Assembly (NCBI RefSeq): GCF_003990975.1
Contig: NZ_RZJR01000003.1
Coordinates: forward strand, 248,001-312,000
Source: Cohnella sp. AR92
Lineage (GTDB): Bacteria; Bacillota; Bacilli; Paenibacillales; Paenibacillaceae
Length of the DNA stretch: 64,000 nt
Direction of reading: 5' to 3'
Part shown: in pieces, positions 25,827-35,460 of the stretch
How the letters are laid out: each line of letters starts with the position of its first letter
Numbering within the stretch: the stretch's first letter is position 1
Position numbers and translations under genes: made by a program
The notes under the pieces: generated by a model
Told to the model about the DNA's origin: nothing
The model's input: only the letters and a program-made list of their open reading frames with translations
The model's database searches: none

Positions 25827-26957
25827 ATGGTTCAAAGAGAGAGATTGATCGCCGAGTTCATGGAGCTCGTCCAAGTCGACAGCGAGACGAGATTCGAGCA
25901 GGAGATCAGCAAGGTGTTGTTTAAAAAGTTCTCGGAGCTGGGATTGGAGGTAACCGAGGACGACGCGGCGCAGCGGACGGGGCATGGAGCGGGGAACCTG
26001 TTCGCCTGGCTGCCGGCGACGCCGGGACGCGAGAACGCGCCGACGCTGCTGTTTACGTCGCACATGGATACGGTAGTTCCGGGCAAAGGCATCAAGCCTA
26101 GGCTGGACGAGGACGGCTACATAAGAAGCGACGGCACGACGATTCTCGGCAGCGACGACAAGGCCGGCATTGCGGCGATGCTGGAGGCGCTTCGGCTGAT
26201 CGACGAACAAGGGATCGAGCACGGACCGGTTCAATTCGTCATAACCGTAGGGGAAGAATCCGGCTTGATCGGCGCATTGGCGATCGACGCCTCGAAGCTG
26301 CGCGGCCAGTACGGCTTCGCGCTCGATTCCAGCGGCGTCATCGGCGACATCGCGATCGCGGCGCCGACGCAGGCGAAGATCAAGATGACCGTTCGCGGCC
26401 GTTCCGCCCATGCGGGCGTCAATCCGGAGGACGGCATCAGCGCGATCGAGGTCGCTTCCCGCGCCGTCGCCCGCATGCCGCTCGGGCGCATCGACAAGGA
26501 GACGACGGCGAACATCGGCCGCATCGAAGGCGGCGGCCCGACCAACGTCGTCTGCGATCTCGTGACGCTCGACGCGGAAGCGAGAAGCATCTCGCAGGAG
26601 AAGCTGGACCGCCAGCTCGCGGCCATGAAGGAAGCGCTGGAGTCGGCCGCAAGCGAGCTCGGCGCCGAAGCGGAGTTCCACAGCCGCATCGCTTATCCAT
26701 CCTTCGGCTTCCAGGAGGACGATGAAGTCGTCCAGATCGCCAAAGCCGCGATCGCAAGCGTCGGCCTGACGCCGCGTCCGTTCGTCACCGGCGGCGGCAG
26801 CGACGCGAACGTCTTCAACGGCAAAGGAGTGCCGACCGTGAACCTGGCCGTCGGCTACAAGGACATTCACACGACGAAGGAACGCATCAAGGCGGACGAT
26901 CTCGTCAAGGTGGCGGAGCTCGTGCTGGCGATCGTTCGCGAATCGCTGAACAAATAA
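25827..26957 (+). CDS. M20/M25 metallopeptidase, PepT-like (YqjE type)
   Basis: A 376-residue zinc aminopeptidase of the tripeptidase-like M20 group. The ATG at 25827 has GGAGGAGG 9 bases upstream. Metal-ligand motifs are in order: SHMDTVVPG, LGSDDKAGIA, the catalytic glutamates in VGEESGL, LDSSG and the C-terminal KDIHTTKE. The dimerisation (lid) domain spans about 190-300. These enzymes release N-terminal residues from short peptides in the cytosol. Probably monocistronic; two hairpins follow. Confidence 0.88.
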   Translation: MVQRERLIAEFMELVQVDSETRFEQEISKVLFKKFSELGLEVTEDDAAQRTGHGAGNLFAWLPATPGRENAPTLLFTSHMDTVVPGKGIKPRLDEDGYIRSDGTTILGSDDKAGIAAMLEALRLIDEQGIEHGPVQFVITVGEESGLIGALAIDASKLRGQYGFALDSSGVIGDIAIAAPTQAKIKMTVRGRSAHAGVNPEDGISAIEVASRAVARMPLGRIDKETTANIGRIEGGGPTNVVCDLVTLDAEARSISQEKLDRQLAAMKEALESAASELGAEAEFHSRIAYPSFGFQEDDEVVQIAKAAIASVGLTPRPFVTGGGSDANVFNGKGVPTVNLAVGYKDIHTTKERIKADDLVKVAELVLAIVRESLNK

Positions 26958-26964
26958 ACAAGAA

Positions 26965-27045
26965 CGGCCGAATAGCAAGTTCATTGCTTCGGCCGCAGCT
27001 ATTTTGAGAAACGGCGGCATAGGGTTATCCCTGTGCCGCCGTTTT
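26965..27045 (+). terminator. Two consecutive terminator hairpins after the M20 peptidase
   Basis: CGGCCGAA...TTCGGCCG (26965-26995) is followed by AAACGGCGGCA (27009-27019) with TGCCGCCGTTT (27034-27044) and a T-run. The second is symmetric enough to serve the convergent ABC genes too. Confidence 0.8.
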
Positions 27046-27164
27046 GCGTCTTTTGAATGATTGGCTTTTTTTTGAAGCGGCGATTCAGATAAGAGGGCAT
27101 GTGTCTCCTGGAGGACCGAAGCGTTTGCTTTTGCCGACGTGAAATTCAATTCGCTGACACCGTC

Positions 27165-28229
27165 TTACGACCTCGACCGAATCTCCTGCCGCATGAACGC
27201 GACGTACATCGCGGCGAACGAGAGGGCGGTCTCCGCGACGATCGCGACGACCTGCGGCCACACGAGCAGCAGGCTCTGCCCGAACGAGAGCGGAGCGTTG
27301 ATCGCGAGATACGCCTGGTCCTGCGTGACGAACGGGTTCAGCGTCCGCACGTCCGGCAGAAGCAGCGTGGAGGCGGCTTCCTGGAACAGATAAGCGGGAG
27401 AGAGCCGCTGCAGCAGCATCATCCAGTTCTGCTGGCTGATGATCGACGAAGCGGCGGCGGTATCGCCGGGCGCGGTCGCGTTCGAGATCAGGTTCACGAT
27501 CATCCCGTAGAAGACCAGGAAGAAAATCCACAAGGCGATCCCGCTCAGCGCGGAGGTCGCCGCTTGGCGGAACCGAACCGAGAACAGGAGGGACAGGTTC
27601 AGCCACAGGCCGACATAGATCGTCGTGATGACGAGAGCGACGATGACGCGCCAGAATTCCTCCGGCGTAGGCGGATAACCGATCGTGAGCAGCCCCGTTC
27701 CCATGACGAGGAAGCCAAGGGAGAACACGACGACCGCGATGAGCAGAAGTCCCGCCACGAACTTCGCGTTAAGGAAGTCGTCCCGGTACACCGGCTGCGA
27801 CAGAATGCGGCTGAGCGTTCCTTTGTTGCGCTCCGAGTTGATCGAGTCGAAGCCGATCGCGATCCCGATGAGCGGCGCGAGGAACGACAGGAACGTCAGG
27901 AAGTTCGGGAGCGAGCCGTCCGATACCGTGAACATCTTCAGGAACAGGAAGGACGAATCCATCTCGGTTCCGCTGCCGGTCGCCGCCTCCTGCGCGTCTT
28001 TGAGCGCGGTGACCGCCGCGTAGATCGAGCCGATGCAGGCCAGCGTTACGATCGCGAGCAGAATGATGAACCGCCAGCTGCGGATATGGTCGCCGAACTC
28101 CTTCTGGACCATCACCCAGAACGGCGAAGCTTGCCGTCCGCGTTCCCGGGCGGCGGCCCCGTTCTCCTTCGCCGCCGGCGCGTCTCCGGAACGCCCGGGA
28201 AGGCGAAGCCGTTCAATGAATCCGCTCAT
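27165..28229 (-). CDS. ABC-2 type permease
   Basis: A 354-residue exporter permease with an N-terminal cytoplasmic stretch (1-55) and about six hydrophobic helices. A large extracytoplasmic loop follows helix 1, and the ABC-2 motif [15 protein letters not shown] is present. The ATG at 28229 has GGAGGC 7 bases upstream. It overlaps the 3' end of the ATPase gene by 17 bases, and the three genes NEW3 protein, ATPase and permease form one minus-strand operon. The substrate is unknown. Confidence 0.88.
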   Translation of the reverse strand: MSGFIERLRLPGRSGDAPAAKENGAAARERGRQASPFWVMVQKEFGDHIRSWRFIILLAIVTLACIGSIYAAVTALKDAQEAATGSGTEMDSSFLFLKMFTVSDGSLPNFLTFLSFLAPLIGIAIGFDSINSERNKGTLSRILSQPVYRDDFLNAKFVAGLLLIAVVVFSLGFLVMGTGLLTIGYPPTPEEFWRVIVALVITTIYVGLWLNLSLLFSVRFRQAATSALSGIALWIFFLVFYGMIVNLISNATAPGDTAAASSIISQQNWMMLLQRLSPAYLFQEAASTLLLPDVRTLNPFVTQDQAYLAINAPLSFGQSLLLVWPQVVAIVAETALSFAAMYVAFMRQEIRSRS

Positions 28230-29217
28230 GGGAATCGCCTCCTTCGAAGTAGCGATGATAGATGTCGTCGAGACCGTACTTGGTCGGCCTTAAGCCGAGA
28301 AGGGAAGCGCCGGAGGCGACGACGGCCGAGGCGAGCAGAGGAGTGACCTCGACGCTGCTCGCCACCCGGATCGTGACGAACTCGGAGCCTTCCTTGTCCC
28401 CGGACCGATTGGCCAAGGCGTCCGATTCGCTTCTCGTCACCGAACGCACTCCTTGGATCGAGAGCAGCGACGTTTCCAAGGCGGAGCTCCAGTCCGCCAC
28501 GTCCAGCTCGACGAGGTGAGTCGGCCCCCTGTCGAGCTCCCGGGACAGCGTGTCGAGATCGCCGGAGGCGATCAGCCGCCCGTTGACGAACAGGCCGACC
28601 CGGTCGCAGATCTGCTGGACCTGATGCAGGTGGTGAGACGACAGCAGGACGGTCAGCCCTTCGGTCCGGCTCAGCTCCCGGATGAGCATGAGCAGCTCGC
28701 GCACGCCTTCGGGGTCGATGCCGAGGGTAGGCTCGTCGAGGATGATGACCTCCGGCTGCTTGATCAGCACGTCGGCGAGGCCGAGCCGCTGTCTCATCCC
28801 GCGCGAATAGGTTCCCGCCTTCTTGCTCGCCGCGTCCGCGAGGCCGACCTTCTCCAGCAGCAGCTGCGCTCGCTCGCGGGCCTCCTGCGGCGAAACGCCG
28901 TTCAATCTCGCGGTGAAGATCAAATTGTCAAGACCGGAACGGTCGTCGTAGAAGCCGATATCGTCCGGCATATAGCCGACCCTGCGCTTGACCTGCATCG
29001 GCTGACGGGTGGCGTCTAGGCCGCAGACGACGGCTCTGCCCGATGTCGGCTCGGTCAAGCCGAGCATCATGAGGATCGTCGTGGTTTTGCCGGCTCCGTT
29101 CGGTCCGAGCAAGCCGAAGATCTCCCCCTGCCGGATCGTCAGGTTCAGCCGGTCGACGGCGATGAATTCGCCGTATTTCTTGGTGAGCTGCTTCAGTTCG
29201 ATGACTCCCGCTTCCAT
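28213..29217 (-). CDS. ABC transporter ATP-binding protein (exporter type)
   Basis: A 334-residue ATPase of the ABC-2 exporter class (CcmA-like). Walker [13 protein letters not shown], signature [14 protein letters not shown] (an SxGMxQR variant usual in this class), Walker [14 protein letters not shown] and the switch His in SSHHLHQVQ are visible. The C-terminal 100 residues form a regulatory extension. The ATG at 29217 is preferred because GGAGG is then 8 bases away; the in-frame TTG at 29223 is only 2 bases from it. It begins 2 bases after the stop of the NEW3 gene. Confidence 0.92.
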   Translation of the reverse strand: MEAGVIELKQLTKKYGEFIAVDRLNLTIRQGEIFGLLGPNGAGKTTTILMMLGLTEPTSGRAVVCGLDATRQPMQVKRRVGYMPDDIGFYDDRSGLDNLIFTARLNGVSPQEARERAQLLLEKVGLADAASKKAGTYSRGMRQRLGLADVLIKQPEVIILDEPTLGIDPEGVRELLMLIRELSRTEGLTVLLSSHHLHQVQQICDRVGLFVNGRLIASGDLDTLSRELDRGPTHLVELDVADWSSALETSLLSIQGVRSVTRSESDALANRSGDKEGSEFVTIRVASSVEVTPLLASAVVASGASLLGLRPTKYGLDDIYHRYFEGGDSHERIH

Positions 29218-29219
29218 GC

Positions 29220-30374
29220 TCAACGCCTCCCGTACTTACGGAAGAGGCCGTAGATGCCCGCGAGCACGATCGCGATGATGACGACGCCGATCCAGCCCCA
29301 GAGCACCGAGCTCTTGACCGTTACGCGGATGGCGGCATCGCTGGATTTCTCGGAGGATTGCGCCGTCATTCCCACGACATAATCGCCGGAGAGCGCCTTG
29401 CCGCTCGACTTGATCGTCGCCGTTACCGGAACGGATTCTCCGGGTTTAATCGAAGCGATCGTCTTCGGCTCGAAGGTAACCTCCCAGTCGGTCGGAGCCG
29501 TGCTGGTTAGGCTGACGTTCGTCAGCTCCGCGCTCCCCGTGTTCTGGACGACCATCTCCAGGTTCCGCTTGCCGCCGGCCGTCACGTTCGCGCTGAGGCG
29601 TTGGTCCTTCGTCGTCAGAGTCAATCCGTAGGTACCGGTGATGACGGCTTGCATGGTCGCTTTCGCGTTCGTGCTGCTGTTGGAAGCTTGGATCGGAATC
29701 TCGTACGTCTGAGCCGTCGCCTTATCGGCTGGAGTAAGCGTCAGCGTAATCGCCTGAGAGCCGTTGGGATCGACGTCGACGGCGGTGACGTTGTTGCCGC
29801 TGACGGAGAAGTGGGCGTCCCAGCCCTCCGGCGTATCTGCGGTAAGCGCGTATTGCTGCTTGCTTGCGGTTCGGTTGCTGAGCGTCAGGTTGTACGTGAA
29901 GGTGGAGTCGGAATGCCCTTGCATGTTCGGCTGCTCGGCGGTCAGCTCCGTCTTGTACGTGCCCTGCTCGGAGACGTTGATCTTGAGGTTCAGCGTTCCG
30001 AACGTGCCGGCGTTCAACCGGAACGTATAGTCGCCTTTGTTGACCTCGAACGGCACCTGAATGTTCAGGCTGACGCTCTGCGAGTCGTTCGGCTTGACGG
30101 CGATCTGGCTGATCGGGTGGCCTCCGGCGGTCAGCTCGGTCTTCCAGGCCTGGCCGATCGAATCGTAGCTGAGGTCGGCCGTCTGGATCGAGTCGCTGTC
30201 ATTGATCAGATTAATGTCATAAGACAGCGTCTCGCCGGGAGCCGCAGACAGGCTCGTGTAAGGCGTGTACAGCTTGACGCCGCCGGCGGCGAACGCCGAA
30301 GCGGAGATCGCCAGCGCGCCGACGCAGAGCGCAAGCGCGAGTGCCGAGATTTTGTTGCGAATCGATTTGAACAT
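29220..30374 (-). CDS. Secreted, membrane-anchored NEW3-domain protein
   Basis: A 384-residue surface protein with a Sec signal peptide (1-30, cleavage near ASAFAAGG). Several beta-rich repeats of the NEW3/Ig-like type follow (for example [15 protein letters not shown], [31 protein letters not shown]). It ends in a C-terminal membrane helix ([17 protein letters not shown]) and an RKYGRR tail. The ATG at 30374 has GGGAGGGG about 10 bases upstream. It leads the operon with an ABC-2 exporter. Such proteins are often extracytoplasmic partners of these exporters; that is an association, not proof. Confidence 0.85.
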   Translation of the reverse strand: MFKSIRNKISALALALCVGALAISASAFAAGGVKLYTPYTSLSAAPGETLSYDINLINDSDSIQTADLSYDSIGQAWKTELTAGGHPISQIAVKPNDSQSVSLNIQVPFEVNKGDYTFRLNAGTFGTLNLKINVSEQGTYKTELTAEQPNMQGHSDSTFTYNLTLSNRTASKQQYALTADTPEGWDAHFSVSGNNVTAVDVDPNGSQAITLTLTPADKATAQTYEIPIQASNSSTNAKATMQAVITGTYGLTLTTKDQRLSANVTAGGKRNLEMVVQNTGSAELTNVSLTSTAPTDWEVTFEPKTIASIKPGESVPVTATIKSSGKALSGDYVVGMTAQSSEKSSDAAIRVTVKSSVLWGWIGVVIIAIVLAGIYGLFRKYGRR

Positions 30375-30611
30375 GACGTAGAACCCCTCCCGAGGCGATG
30401 AATTGGTAATCATCAGGGCTACGTCCGGGGAAGACGATCGGATTTATAGGACGGCCGAATCCGCGGATAAAAATTCGCTTAAAGCAAGCTTAAAAGGAGA
30501 TAAAAATGAGCGCGGGGACATTCTCAGACGGGGCCGATTCTGCTATGAATGGGTTAAATAGAGACGAAGAAGCGGGCCTATTCATGAGGAGAAAGCACGG
30601 GGGGAATGAGC

Positions 30612-31208
30612 ATGCGCACGATGGCAATCGGCCGGAACGAGAACATGGCGGAGCTGCTGCGGGACGTTGCCGACGGATCGGGGCCGGCGTTCGACCGGTT
30701 CTACGAGCGGGCCATGCCGCTGATGATGCCGATCGCGATTCATTTATTGGGGGATCGAATGGAAGCGGAGGATGCTTGCCACGACGTGCTATTGTCCGTC
30801 ATCGCGCATCCCGATCGCTACGACGAGGCGAGGGGATCCGTGGAAGCGTGGCTGGCCGTCCAGACGAAGAGCCGCTGCCTGGACGGTCTTCGCAAGCGCA
30901 AGAAGCTGGTGCTGCGGGACGCGGAACCGGAAGAGCGGCCGGGCACGTTGGCGCAGCCGGAGGAGACGGTGATGGCCAAGCTACAGGGAGAGGCGGTCAG
31001 GAGAGCTCTCGAAGAGCTTCCGGGACTTCAGAGGGAGGCATTGGCCGCATCCTTCTACTCGTCTCGCAGCCAGCGCGAGATCGCGGAGGAATGGCAGCTG
31101 CCGCTCGGCACCATCAAGTCTAGAATGCGATACGGGCTGAGCCATCTGAGGAGAACGCTGGAGAAAATGGGCTGGGCGAACGGGGAGGAGGCGGATGAGC
31201 GTGCTTGA
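30612..31208 (+). CDS. ECF-type RNA polymerase sigma factor (SigK/RskA class)
   Basis: A sigma factor of about 198 residues. Region 2 is in FYERAMPLMMPIAIHLLGD...AEDACHDVLLSVI, and region 4 in LEELPGLQREALAASFYSSRSQREIAEEW, then PLGTIKSRMRYGLSHLRR. The ATG at 30612 has a GGGGG site 7 bases upstream; the ATG at 30606 is also possible but only 1-2 bases from it. The following gene, an anti-sigma factor, overlaps it by 14 bases. The promoter targets cannot be predicted from this window alone. Confidence 0.9.
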   Translation: MRTMAIGRNENMAELLRDVADGSGPAFDRFYERAMPLMMPIAIHLLGDRMEAEDACHDVLLSVIAHPDRYDEARGSVEAWLAVQTKSRCLDGLRKRKKLVLRDAEPEERPGTLAQPEETVMAKLQGEAVRRALEELPGLQREALAASFYSSRSQREIAEEWQLPLGTIKSRMRYGLSHLRRTLEKMGWANGEEADERA

Positions 31209-31977
31209 CCGCGAGTGCTATATAACGGAAGAACGCTGGATCGACTTCCACCTCGGGAAGCTTCATCCGGAGGAAGCGGCCGCCATGCTGAGGCATCGGC
31301 AGGCTTGCGCTTCTTGCGCGGCGGCCAGCGAGGAGTGGGAAGCGATGCTCTCGCCCTTGGCGTCGGCAGAGACGGAGATGGAGACGTCGTTCCGCGCGCC
31401 GGCAATGCTAAGAGCGCGCGTCCGCCTGAGAGGAGCGGCCAATCGCGCGAAGCGGGCGCTGTCCTCGGCCTCTCGGCGCCGCGGAGCCGCGGCGGTCTCG
31501 CTCTCCGCGTTCGCGATCTTGATGGCCGTGCTTGCCTACGGACGAATGGGCGGTCCCGGGAAGACGGTAGATCCCCAGGATTATGCGGAGCATCATGTTC
31601 CGGTCGCCTCCCAGGTGCTGAGCCGTCCGGATACGGTCGTCTATAAGCTTGACGCGGACTCCGTCCTCCCGAGCGAAGCGCTGCCGCCGCCGACCCGAGA
31701 GACCGTCTGGATCAACAAGAGGACGCACGAGCTGTTCCTCCTGCTGGAGGGCATGCTTCCTTCGAACGAGATGGACGTTCAAGCGTGGGCTTATGCCGGC
31801 GGCGCGGCAAGGAACCTGGGGCTGCTCGAATTCAACGACGACCTGGCGCATCTTTACTCCAGCAACGTCTCGCCGGAGGATTGGGAGTCTCTCGCGCTCA
31901 CGATCGAACCGAAAGGCGGCAGCCTGTCTCCGACGGCTCCGCAGACGGCTTCCGTGAGGCTGGATGGCGGAGAATGA
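31195..31977 (+). CDS. RskA-like transmembrane anti-sigma factor
   Basis: A 260-residue protein with an N-terminal cytoplasmic zinc-binding anti-sigma motif HRQACASC (HxxxCxxC, about residues 34-41). One membrane segment follows (about 98-116, AAVSLSAFAILMAVLAYG). The C-terminal extracytoplasmic RskA-type domain contains LALTIEPKGGSLSPT, a very characteristic block. It would hold the preceding sigma factor inactive at the membrane until a signal releases it. It overlaps the sigma gene by 14 bases, so they are made together. Confidence 0.87.
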   Translation: MSVLDRECYITEERWIDFHLGKLHPEEAAAMLRHRQACASCAAASEEWEAMLSPLASAETEMETSFRAPAMLRARVRLRGAANRAKRALSSASRRRGAAAVSLSAFAILMAVLAYGRMGGPGKTVDPQDYAEHHVPVASQVLSRPDTVVYKLDADSVLPSEALPPPTRETVWINKRTHELFLLLEGMLPSNEMDVQAWAYAGGAARNLGLLEFNDDLAHLYSSNVSPEDWESLALTIEPKGGSLSPTAPQTASVRLDGGE

Positions 31978-32038
31978 GGATGCCTGGAACCGTTTATACG
32001 GAAGCTCTTCCGCGAGCCGGCGGAGTCAAAACGGCTTC

Positions 32039-32063
32039 AAGGCGGGTGCTCCCGCCTTTTTCT
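32039..32063 (+). terminator. Terminator after the anti-sigma gene
   Basis: AAGGCGGG / CCCGCCTT, loop TGCT, followed by TTTCTTG. The rest of the interval to nudF (32064-32268) holds nothing I can support. Confidence 0.85.
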
Positions 32064-32268
32064 TGTTTCAAGCGGCGCAGAGCGGCGCGAATCTCCCAGG
32101 CTTTACCGACCCATTGGATCTTTCTGTCATCGGAATAACGCTTCAGCATGAAGGCCTTCCCCCTTCTCGATCGCTTGTCCGTCTTCCGTTAGCTTGCATT
32201 CTCCCGGACAAGCCTATATCTTGAACCTATGAGCCCGCGGGCGAATTGATGACTGGAGGATGCAGAAT

Positions 32269-32835
32269 ATGAGCCACATGGATGCGCGGAACCACCCCTT
32301 CTACGAGAAAACCTTGGAGACCAAGCCGATCTTCGAAGGAAGGATGATCAAGGTTCAGGTCGATACCGTGCAGCTTCCGAACGGCGAGACGGCAACCCGG
32401 GAGCTCGTTCTTCACCCGGGAGCCGTAGCGGTACTCGCTCTTCTGGAAGGCAAGATGCTCGTCGTCGAGCAGTTCCGCAAGCCGCTTGAGCGCGTGCAGG
32501 TCGAGATTCCGGCAGGCAAGCTGGAGCCGGGAGAGGATCCGCTGGAAGCGGCGCTCCGGGAGCTGGAGGAGGAGACGGGCTACCGGGCGAAGACGATCAA
32601 GCATCTGCAGTCGTTCTCGACCTCTCCGGGCTTCGCGGAGGAAATCATTCATTTGTATTACACGGACGAGTTGGAGAAAGGCGAAGTCCATCTGGACGAC
32701 GAGGAATTCCTGACCTGCGAGGCGATCACGCTTGAGCAAGCGGACGCCTACATCCGGGAGGGGCGGATCTTCGACGCCAAGACGCTGCTCGCCGTGGCCT
32801 ATTGGCGCCTGCAGAAGCTGGAAGGGAATCGATAA
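32269..32835 (+). CDS. nudF: ADP-ribose pyrophosphatase, Nudix family
   Basis: A 188-residue Nudix hydrolase splitting ADP-ribose to AMP and ribose-5-phosphate. The Nudix box GKLEPGEDPLEAALRELEEETGY fits G-x5-E-x7-REUxEExGU exactly (listed here as its 23 positions spanning about residues 87-109). The ATG at 32269 (MSHMDARNH) is chosen because TGGAGG lies 9 bases upstream; the ATG at 32260 overlaps that site. Its neighbour endoQ follows with no gap, as in Bacillus. Confidence 0.93.
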   Translation: MSHMDARNHPFYEKTLETKPIFEGRMIKVQVDTVQLPNGETATRELVLHPGAVAVLALLEGKMLVVEQFRKPLERVQVEIPAGKLEPGEDPLEAALRELEEETGYRAKTIKHLQSFSTSPGFAEEIIHLYYTDELEKGEVHLDDEEFLTCEAITLEQADAYIREGRIFDAKTLLAVAYWRLQKLEGNR

Positions 32836-34032
32836 ATGAACGGCAAGGCAAGGGAAGAAACTCTCTTCGCGGACCTGCACGTCCATATCGGCCGAACGAG
32901 ACGGGGGGAGCCCGTCAAGATCAGCGCAAGCAACGCCCTGACGTTCCGCTCGATCGCGGAGGAGGCGTCCGAGCGCAAAGGAGTCCATCTCGTCGGGGTG
33001 ATCGACTGCCATTCGCCGTCCGTGCAGCGGGATATTCTGGATTGCCTGGAGTCCGGAGAGATGGAGGAGGTGCAAGGCGGAGGGATTCGGTATCGTCGAA
33101 CCGTCATCCTGCCCGGCTGCGAAGTGGAAGTCCGGGAGCCGGGAGGAGGACCGTTTCATCTGCTGGTTTATTTTCCGACGCTAGAATCGATGATGGGCTG
33201 GACGAGCTGGATGGAACCCCGGATGAAGAACGTTCGCCTCAGCTCGCAGCGCATCCGTTCGACCGCGCGGGAGCTTCAAGCCGAAGCGATCGCCAGAGGC
33301 GGCATCGTGATTCCCGCCCATGTCTTCACTCCGCATCGGGGACTGCTCGGCTGCTCGGCCGATCGAATCTCCGACCGCCTCGATCCGGAAGGCGTCGCGG
33401 CGATCGAGCTGGGCTTAAGCGCGGATACCCGCATGGCATCCCGGCTGACGGAGCTGGACCGATTCCCTTACGTCACCAATTCGGACGCCCATTCGACCGG
33501 GATGATCGGCAGGGAATGCAATGAGCTGTCGGTGAAGGAGCCCACCTTCGAGGAATGGGTCATGGCGCTGCGCGGCGAGGGAGGACGGAGCATCGTCTCC
33601 AACCTGGGGCTTCATCCGAGGCTCGGCAAGTATCATACGACGTTCTGCGCCTCATGCAAGAAGGCGTTAAGCGACAAGCAAGGCGTCGCGGAAGCCTGTC
33701 CGAGCTGCGGCAGCCGCAAGCTGGTACGGGGAGTGGCCGGACGGATCGAAGAGCTCGCCGATCGCGAGGAAGGCACGGGGATGGAGAAGCGCCCCCCCTA
33801 TATACGGCAGGTTCCTCTCTCCTTCTTCCCCGGAATTGGACCTCGCATGAGGCAGCGGCTTCTGGACGAGGTCGGAACGGAGATGGACATTCTGCATCGT
33901 TGTCCGCCGGAGCGGATCGCCGAGGTGGCGGGGGATAAACTGGCCCGGCTCATCGTGGAAGCCAGAGAGGACAGGCTGGAATTGACGGCCGGAAGCGGAG
34001 GAACCTACGGCCGCATCGAACGGCGCCCATAA
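32836..34032 (+). CDS. endoQ: Endonuclease Q (YqxK), PHP-domain DNA repair nuclease
   Basis: A 398-residue PHP-superfamily nuclease that in archaea and Bacillus cuts 5' of deaminated bases. The PHP metal sites are FADLHVHIGR, DCHSPSV, IPAHVFTPHRG and VTNSDAHS. A four-cysteine zinc finger follows (CASC and CPSC, about residues 274-296), then helix-hairpin-helix-like FFPGIGPRMRQRLLDE. It starts directly after the nudF stop codon with GGAAGGGA upstream. The order nudF-endoQ-spoIIM is conserved in Bacillus. Uracil or hypoxanthine specificity is from family knowledge. Confidence 0.9.
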   Translation: MNGKAREETLFADLHVHIGRTRRGEPVKISASNALTFRSIAEEASERKGVHLVGVIDCHSPSVQRDILDCLESGEMEEVQGGGIRYRRTVILPGCEVEVREPGGGPFHLLVYFPTLESMMGWTSWMEPRMKNVRLSSQRIRSTARELQAEAIARGGIVIPAHVFTPHRGLLGCSADRISDRLDPEGVAAIELGLSADTRMASRLTELDRFPYVTNSDAHSTGMIGRECNELSVKEPTFEEWVMALRGEGGRSIVSNLGLHPRLGKYHTTFCASCKKALSDKQGVAEACPSCGSRKLVRGVAGRIEELADREEGTGMEKRPPYIRQVPLSFFPGIGPRMRQRLLDEVGTEMDILHRCPPERIAEVAGDKLARLIVEAREDRLELTAGSGGTYGRIERRP

Positions 34033-34107
34033 GGGGACGAAGCATATTCAACGCCTGTCCGTCATACACATAGGCACCGAAGGATGCTGAAGTGGACGAG
34101 GAGGGCG

Positions 34108-34776
34108 ATGCCCGTGAACTTGCGGCTGTGGAACCTGTCTGCCCGAGACAATCAGAACATGTATATATTCATAGGAGTGCTGCTGCTGTCCGGGGCCGTC
34201 TTCGGAGCCGTGCTCGTCAACGCGCTGACGCTGGACCAGCAGCAGGATTTGGCGGACAGGCTGAAGGTCTATTGGCAGACGTTCTCCGATCCGTCCGCTC
34301 TCGATGCGGGGGCAGCGTTCTGGGACCGTTTTTTCCTCTATGCCAAGTGGCTGCTGCTGATCTGGATGCTCGGGCTCTCCGTCATCGGCTTGCCCTTCGT
34401 CATGGTTCTCGATTTTCTCAAAGGAGTGCTGCTCGGCTTCTCGGTCGGCCTGATCGTCCGGGAGCTGAGCTGGCACGGCGCGCTGCTGTCGCTTGCCGCG
34501 GTCGCCCCGCAGAACCTCATCGTCATTCCCGCCCTGATCATCGCCAGCGTCTCCGCTTCCAGATTCGCGTATTATGTCGTGAGAGAGAGGCTGTTCCGGC
34601 GCAAGGGTAACATGCTGCCTCCGCTGCTCGCCCATACCGCGGTTGCCGGAGCGATGCTGCTTATGCTGGCCGCCGCCTCTCTCTACGAAGCGTACGTTTC
34701 GCCCCTCGTCATCGAGAGAATCGCCCCGGATCCCGGACTGGCCTTCTCCATTCAAGGGTCGGAAAATAGCGAATAA
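34108..34776 (+). CDS. spoIIM: SpoIIM, forespore engulfment membrane protein
   Basis: A polytopic protein of about 222 residues with about five hydrophobic helices (for example MYIFIGVLLLSGAVFG, LLLIWMLGLSVIGLPF, LLIVIPALIIAS-like). In Bacillus, SpoIIM forms the peptidoglycan-degrading DMP complex with SpoIID and SpoIIP during engulfment. Start choice is uncertain: ATG 34084, ATG 34108 (3 bases after GGAGG) or GTG 34114 (9 bases after). The position between endoQ and fur is as in Bacillus. Confidence 0.9.
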   Translation: MPVNLRLWNLSARDNQNMYIFIGVLLLSGAVFGAVLVNALTLDQQQDLADRLKVYWQTFSDPSALDAGAAFWDRFFLYAKWLLLIWMLGLSVIGLPFVMVLDFLKGVLLGFSVGLIVRELSWHGALLSLAAVAPQNLIVIPALIIASVSASRFAYYVVRERLFRRKGNMLPPLLAHTAVAGAMLLMLAAASLYEAYVSPLVIERIAPDPGLAFSIQGSENSE

Positions 34777-34810
34777 ATACAAGATTCCTCGATTCGTTCG
34801 CCGCTAGGGT

Positions 34811-34840
34811 TTGACTTCCTAAAGTACCTCCCCCTATAAT
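34811..34840 (+). promoter_or_regulatory. SigA promoter of fur
   Basis: TTGACT (34811-34816), 18-base spacer, perfect TATAAT (34835-34840), 39 bases before the fur start. Confidence 0.75.
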
Positions 34841-34878
34841 GGAAGCAAAATGCGTTGAACGGTCTAAGGGGGAGAACA

Positions 34879-35370
34879 ATGGAAGCCCGAATCGAGAAAG
34901 TGAAGCAGCAATTGCAATCCCAGGGCTACAAGTTAACCCCGCAGAGGGAAGCGACGGTACGCGTTCTCCTGGAGAACGAAGCCGACCATCTCAGCGCGGA
35001 AGACGTCTTCATGCTGGTCAAGGACATCGCGCCGGAGATCGGACTCGCTACCGTCTATCGTACCCTCGAGCTGCTTAGCGAGATGCATATCGTAGAGAAG
35101 ATGAACTTCGGCGACGGGGTCGCCAGATACGATCTTCGAACCGAGAGCAACAAGCATCATCACCATCATCTCATCTGCGTGCAATGCGGGACGATGTCGG
35201 AGATTATGGAAGATTGGCTGACTCCTCTAGAAGAGAAACTGGAAGCCGAATACGGCTTCACGGTGCTGGACCACCGGCTCGACTTCACGGGGATCTGCGC
35301 GAATTGCCGCTCCAAGGCGGAAGAGGCGGACAAGGGAACCGAAGGCAGCGCGTCGCCAGCGAGAGCATAA
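34879..35370 (+). CDS. fur: Ferric uptake regulator Fur
   Basis: A 163-residue Fur-family repressor, slightly longer than B. subtilis Fur (149) because of a Ser/Ala-rich tail. The winged helix is in LTPQREATVRVLLEN, then GLATVYRTLELLSE. The metal and structural zinc sites are in KHHHHHLICVQCG and the C-terminal CANC. The ATG at 34879 (MEARIEKV) has AGGGGG 6 bases upstream. The gene order spoIIM-fur-yqzK-xerD matches Bacillus; PerR is less likely because of this synteny. Fur-type boxes lie before the iron permeases at 13.2 kb and the ABC exporter at 11.3 kb. Confidence 0.93.
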   Translation: MEARIEKVKQQLQSQGYKLTPQREATVRVLLENEADHLSAEDVFMLVKDIAPEIGLATVYRTLELLSEMHIVEKMNFGDGVARYDLRTESNKHHHHHLICVQCGTMSEIMEDWLTPLEEKLEAEYGFTVLDHRLDFTGICANCRSKAEEADKGTEGSASPARA

Positions 35371-35386
35371 AGAAATCTTTCCAATC

Positions 35387-35429
35387 AGGATGCCAGAGCA
35401 GCCTTCAACGGGTTGATGGCATCCTTTTT
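35387..35429 (+). terminator. Terminator after fur
   Basis: AGGATGCCA (35387-35395) pairs with TGGCATCCT (35417-35425), then TTTT. Confidence 0.85.
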
Positions 35430-35460
35430 ACCATGTAGGATGAAGACGAGGAAACCGCCT

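Noticed and set aside
25749..27149. Long minus-strand frame through the M20 peptidase
   Set aside because: Only its last 31 codons, with their own RBS and ATG, are real (prli42); the rest is antisense to the peptidase.
31964..32224. 86-codon plus-strand frame after the anti-sigma gene
   Set aside because: It spans a terminator, has no RBS and no recognisable sequence.
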